Below the pieces are notes generated by a model. The model worked only from the letters and a program-made list of their open reading frames with translations, had not been told where the DNA came from and did not search any database. 64,000 nt of DNA from Mugil cephalus (Eukaryota > Chordata > Actinopteri > Mugiliformes > Mugilidae): positions 16,571,672-16,635,671 of the forward strand of contig NC_061782.1 of NCBI RefSeq assembly GCF_022458985.1, in the 5' to 3' direction. This document shows positions 60,101 through 64,000 of this stretch, piece by piece. A program made the position numbers and the translations under genes. How positions within the stretch are numbered: the first letter of the stretch is position 1; the number at the start of each line of letters is the position of its first letter.

Positions 60101-61630
60101 CTGCCACATTGGCACCCTGCGAGCTCGTTTTGTAGGCTTAGCCAATTCCAAAATAATGCATTTAACTCCCAGTTCAGCTGCTTGTGCCGGCCAGAAGACA
60201 AGCAAATTATAGACCAGTGCCGTGTTTGAGAGCATTAAGGTTTTTAATCCAGGCAATCAGACGTAAAACGGAAGAGCCGCGTCTTCATTTTGTTGCTGAA
60301 TTTTACAAGCGATCAACTGATCAAACGAACGCTATCGCTCGCGTTGGACTTTTCTCATTTCTGGGTCTGAGAGTGTTCACATGGATGTGTTAGACAGCTG
60401 GAGTCTGCAAAACAAAGATCAAGCTTCAGTAGTTCTTTAAGATTTCTTTTCTTTGAGCTGAATCATTTTGTGAGAGGATACAAATGTTTATTTAAATTTC
60501 AAGTTACGAGGACAGTAATTCTATTATTCTCCAAACAATTTTGAAGAAGTGGTGAAAATCTGAAACGCTTGTAAATGGCATTATGAAAATCGCTGTTAAA
60601 TATTATTTTTTATGGATTTGGCATCTGCATAATGTGAGTTTTCCAGATCATAGAAAGAGTAGAGAGAGAAAAGTCGAGTTATCTTTTTATGTGATTAAGG
60701 AAGGATCGTGAATTGCATAAAAAAGCACGTCTAACTTATTAACTCACATGATTGTAGGAAAAGTGGAGGATGTTTACTGTCCCCTATATTCGTGGTCATG
60801 GGAGTTTTCTCACTCCTCTTAGCTGTCTAATAGCCTCCCACCTAGCGTTAAAAAAAAAAAGAAAAAACAGCCCATCACACTGTGGATTCCTTGCTCCTCC
60901 TTAATGACTGGCTATTTTCCTGCGTAGAAGTCCTAATTGCTCTCAACTGCACGCGCTGACGGAGATGGATGGCATGAGGAGGAGAAGAAGGATGGATGAC
61001 GATGGACGTAGGGGCATAGTTTGGATATCTAACAGGGTGGCAACGCACAGTCTTTCCAACATGGAAAAGTCTGTGCGTTTGCCAGCAGGGGGGGGAGAAA
61101 AAAAAAAATGGAGTTGATCTTCCCCTGCTTACGTCCCCGCCTTCACTTGGCAGAGCCGGGCCTTTTAAACACCTGCCATTGACTTTCATGCAAAACCACA
61201 GAGGATTAGGAATGAATAGTGGCACCGGCGTCCAAATATGTGTGCGCGTACACGCGTGCGCTCGCGTTTGTGTCTGTGTGTCACTTTTTTTGCAGGAACT
61301 CGCTGAGACAAAGCACCATCTGCACACAGCAGGCTGTCCCGACTGCCTGCTCCGCTCGCCGGGGCAGGAGAAGAAGAAGCTTTCTGCGAGCATTGTTACG
61401 AAACCAACTCTGCTGCCGCTCTCCGCCGCGACGCTGGTTGTTAATGCTGACAGCTAATAATGTCCTCCTGGATGACTGTGCCTCGCCGCAGCCAGAGAGA
61501 AGAGACGGAGACTAATGAAGAGAGGCAGGAAGTGAAGGAGTGCGAGAGGCAGGAACAGATAGAGAGGAAGATACCAGTGGGGCGTTCAGCCCTCTCTGTC
61601 CGAGCAGGGGGAAGTTTCCTGAAGATGATT
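57181..61630. other. Non-coding region, part 2
   Basis: No supported gene. Blocks such as 57190-57310 ('attaattaatgagggcttaattcattgg'), 58430-58700, 59080-59220 and 59500-59600 are free of recognisable repeats. Poly-T/A runs and short GT tracts are scattered. Open frames at 57379-57657, 59697-60107 and 60875-61393 lack domains and splice support. Confidence 0.5.
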
Positions 61631-61652
61631 ACACACACACACACACACACAC

Positions 61653-61713
<61 letters not shown>
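61631..61713. repeat. Compound (AC)n(AT)n microsatellite
   Basis: (AC)11 followed by (AT)n over about 83 bp. Confidence 0.97.
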
Positions 61714-61716
<3 letters not shown>

Positions 61717-61820
61717 CGGGGCTGAGCACAGGCACATGTATTGTGTTTTATTTCCTCTTTTTTTGTTCCTTCCTTCCTGCTCACTCTCTCCTGTCTCAGC
61801 AACTCAGGAGGGAGGTGGCA

Positions 61821-61861
61821 TGAGGAGGAGGAGGAGGAGGAGGAGGAGGAGGAGGAGGAGG
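61821..61861. repeat. (GAG)n trinucleotide repeat
   Basis: About 13 GAG/GGA units. The frames through it are low-complexity Ser or Glu/Gly and are not treated as coding. Confidence 0.95.
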
Positions 61862-64000
61862 GTTCATTGTGTCTCGGCAGAGACCCTATTTCAGTCCAGC
61901 TGACATAGACTTGTGTCAGGAGGATCCATCCTGCTGATGTGAGGCAAGCTGCGAACTGAAAGAGACGTCTAAAATGCTGAAGTGGGCCCTGGCCAGTGGA
62001 GAGATGGTTCTGTTTGTTTGCCATTCTGCTGAGCATCACTTCACAGAGAAAACTTTTCTGCCCCAAATTTGCTGACGGAGAGAAAGAGGAGGGGAAAAAA
62101 AAAAAAAAAGAGAGATGGAGTTGGGGTTTTGGGAGTCACTCGTGGGCACACAATGCTTCGGCCATTGTGGATCTGTGACATTGACGTTTGGACATGGTGG
62201 GGGGGGGAGAAAAGAGTTAAAAGCTTACTTTTTCCAGCTGTCTCTTACCACACAAACTGTTTTGCCAGTGCTCACGGTTCTCAGAGACAGCAGTCATTGA
62301 ACCTTCCAACCGCATGAATATGCATGATAAGTCCGCTTTTCTTCTCTGCCCTCTGAGCTGTGTTTTTTTTTTTCCACCCAGAGACCTGTCGCGTCGTGTT
62401 TGATTGGCCCTGACATTTGAAAAGGTCCTTGAATAAAAAAAAAAAGAAAGAAAGTTGTTTATGACAACTGGAGAACTCCTTGCAGCAGAGGAAGAAAAAA
62501 AAATGGCATTTTGAAAGGAGCACAGCTCCTGCATATTTAAATGCTAATGGCTCTGTGAATGTGGGGGCTAATAGGATGTTTCAATCTGGGGTAGTGCGGT
62601 ATGTACACTTTCAGTGCGCATTCAAGCTGTCTGAGTGCTACTTCTAATAGCAGTGGAAGGTGCATCAGCTCATTTTATCAGCTGATTATGTGGAGTCTTA
62701 AGTTTTTTTCCTTTTCTTTTTTTTTTCCCACATCGGATCACATTGTTTCTTTATGGCGGCGTGGAGATTATCTGAACACATGAGCTCAGAGAATAGGCTT
62801 ACACTCAGAAATAAAAATCCGGAGGGAGACCTGTTTTTGAAAATCAGGCATCTGTGGTGTATTGCCATAATGGTTATGATGCAGATAAAGCTTCTTTTAT
62901 GAGCTTGCCGGTGGTTTACAACAATAGGGCCCCCGGTCCCAAGACGTAGCCCCTGGGGTCTTGGCTGGGCAGCCCTGTAGTGAGGTGTCAGGTCCTTGTT
63001 TTGTTAGCGGCCATAGATCTCCCTGGACTTTGACCTGTGTCTGTGGTATTCGGTTTTGTATTCCTGTTTGTGCTCTTGATTTTACATTTTGTGGACACAG
63101 GACACAAGCCCAGACGCTCAGATGTAGTAATCTCTGTGTAACTGCCAGTGTCATAAAATGTCATAATGTGATATGATATGCAAACTGAACACCCCGAGCT
63201 ACCGCTTCTGTCAAGCTAACTGCTAATACCCAGTCCTGTATTGTTTCAGTCGGTGAGGAGTTATATAATAGAAATAAAAACCCTGTAAACTGGAAAGAAC
63301 AGCAAGTCGTTACATGTCGGCTTGTAACTCTCTGCAAATCATTTATCTTTTGTGGAGCTTCTCTGCATCGTGTCCCCGCTCAAAAGACGGCGCCGCCGAG
63401 ACGTCTCGTTTTTTGCGAATTCGCTCGTCAGATTTTCTCTGACACCTCGAGTGAACGCGCTACGTCGAAGTGAACGGAGTTTACTGTTGAATGAGGCCTT
63501 TAACGCTCCTAACTGGGTCATTAAGCCAATAGGACAAACCAAGGCCAGGTTAAAACTGCCTCCATACCTCGTAGCCATGCATCTAACAGCCTCTTTGCTT
63601 GCATAAATACTGGCAGGAGTCCAAATGGGAAAATCTGGCTGGTGTCCATGAAACCATTTGACTCCCAAAACCGCACTGTTAAGTGAGAGCGTGCACTTCT
63701 CTTTGATTTAAATGAGCGTTGGTCACCAGCATGGCTGCTGCTGCACAGCATCAGCGCTGAGACACACACACACGGCCTAACAATGTCACGCAGAAACAGT
63801 TATCTACTTGTTGCTGCACGGAGAGCTAAACGGGGAAAGCTGTCGCCCCGCTTCTCGTCACTTGCGCGTGGTGAAAGGTGGTGTTCGCGTCGCTGGCAGT
63901 TATGGAAGTGTTGACAAAGTAAGTGAGCCGAGCAGCGCAGTGCAGTTTTATCACCTTAGCTATCTCCATTATGAATATGGATATTACCAATGTTTGGTGA
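61862..64000. other. Non-coding region, window end
   Basis: No supported gene. A-runs occur at 62094-62109 and 62437-62447. The last 250 bp are moderately CpG-containing (63840-63940) and include an ATG followed by a gtaagt donor-like sequence at 63902-63924, too short to call an exon. Confidence 0.45.

Noticed and set aside
60875..61393. 172-codon minus-strand open frame
   Set aside because: Contains translated GT/AC microsatellite and poly-Phe; no domain.
61441..62066. Open frames over the (AC)(AT) and (GAG) repeats
   Set aside because: Low-complexity translations (poly-Ile-Tyr, poly-Ser) of microsatellites.
63902..63924. ATG GAA GTG TTG ACA AA followed by gtaagt near the window end, considered as a first coding exon of ctbp2
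   Set aside because: Only five to six codons, not a known CtBP2 N-terminus; a donor-like gtaagt arises often by chance.
1..64000. tRNA, rRNA, CRISPR or prokaryotic features
   Set aside because: No cloverleaf with A/B boxes, no rRNA-like sequence and no spaced direct-repeat array was seen; the window is vertebrate nuclear DNA.

Overview
The window is vertebrate nuclear DNA, almost certainly from a teleost, probably a percomorph-type fish with a compact genome. Five protein-coding genes can be rebuilt exon by exon, all with canonical GT-AG introns except one. The repeats (Tc1/mariner, piggyBac-like and hAT-like elements, Rex/CR1-like and RTE-like LINE remnants, GT/CTAT microsatellites) are of kinds familiar from fish. 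The exact species cannot be read from the sequence.

Layout. 1-19.25 kb: the 3' half of adam12 on the plus strand (C-terminal end of the disintegrin domain, cysteine-rich, EGF-like, transmembrane and cytoplasmic exons, then a long 3' UTR); the 5' half lies upstream of the window. 21.5-27.5 kb: complete dhx32 (+), 11 coding exons, 736 aa. 28.1-38.5 kb: complete edrf1 (-), 25 coding exons, 1242 aa, convergent with dhx32. 40.86-44.5 kb: a 7-exon plus-strand gene for a 245-aa ATG16-type coiled-coil protein without WD40 repeats. 44.87-47.05 kb: tex36 (+), 4 exons, 195 aa. 47.1-64 kb: no gene that I can support. This last part is a long non-coding stretch with microsatellites, a degenerate duplication array, two CpG-richer patches and many repeat-free blocks.

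The gene set matches the human 10q26 neighbourhood (TEX36, EDRF1, ... DHX32, ..., ADAM12). Human genes lying between these (MMP21, UROS, BCCIP, FANK1) are absent here, and the ATG16-like gene is present instead between edrf1 and tex36. By human order CTBP2 would follow tex36, so the terminal desert may hold ctbp2 upstream or regulatory sequence; that is inference only. These genes are not a pathway; they are neighbours by conserved synteny.

Most notable: (i) the dhx32 product has lost several helicase signature residues, including Arg in place of the Walker A Lys and DQAH in place of DEAH; (ii) the compact ATG16-like gene keeps the ATG5-binding-like N-terminus and the RWM..EA.RLN coiled-coil segment but lacks the propeller; (iii) a family of Tc1-derived copies, several sharing the same internally deleted structure, sits in introns and flanks of adjacent genes; (iv) a 621-bp TTAA-flanked MITE with a perfect 14-bp inverted repeat lies in adam12.
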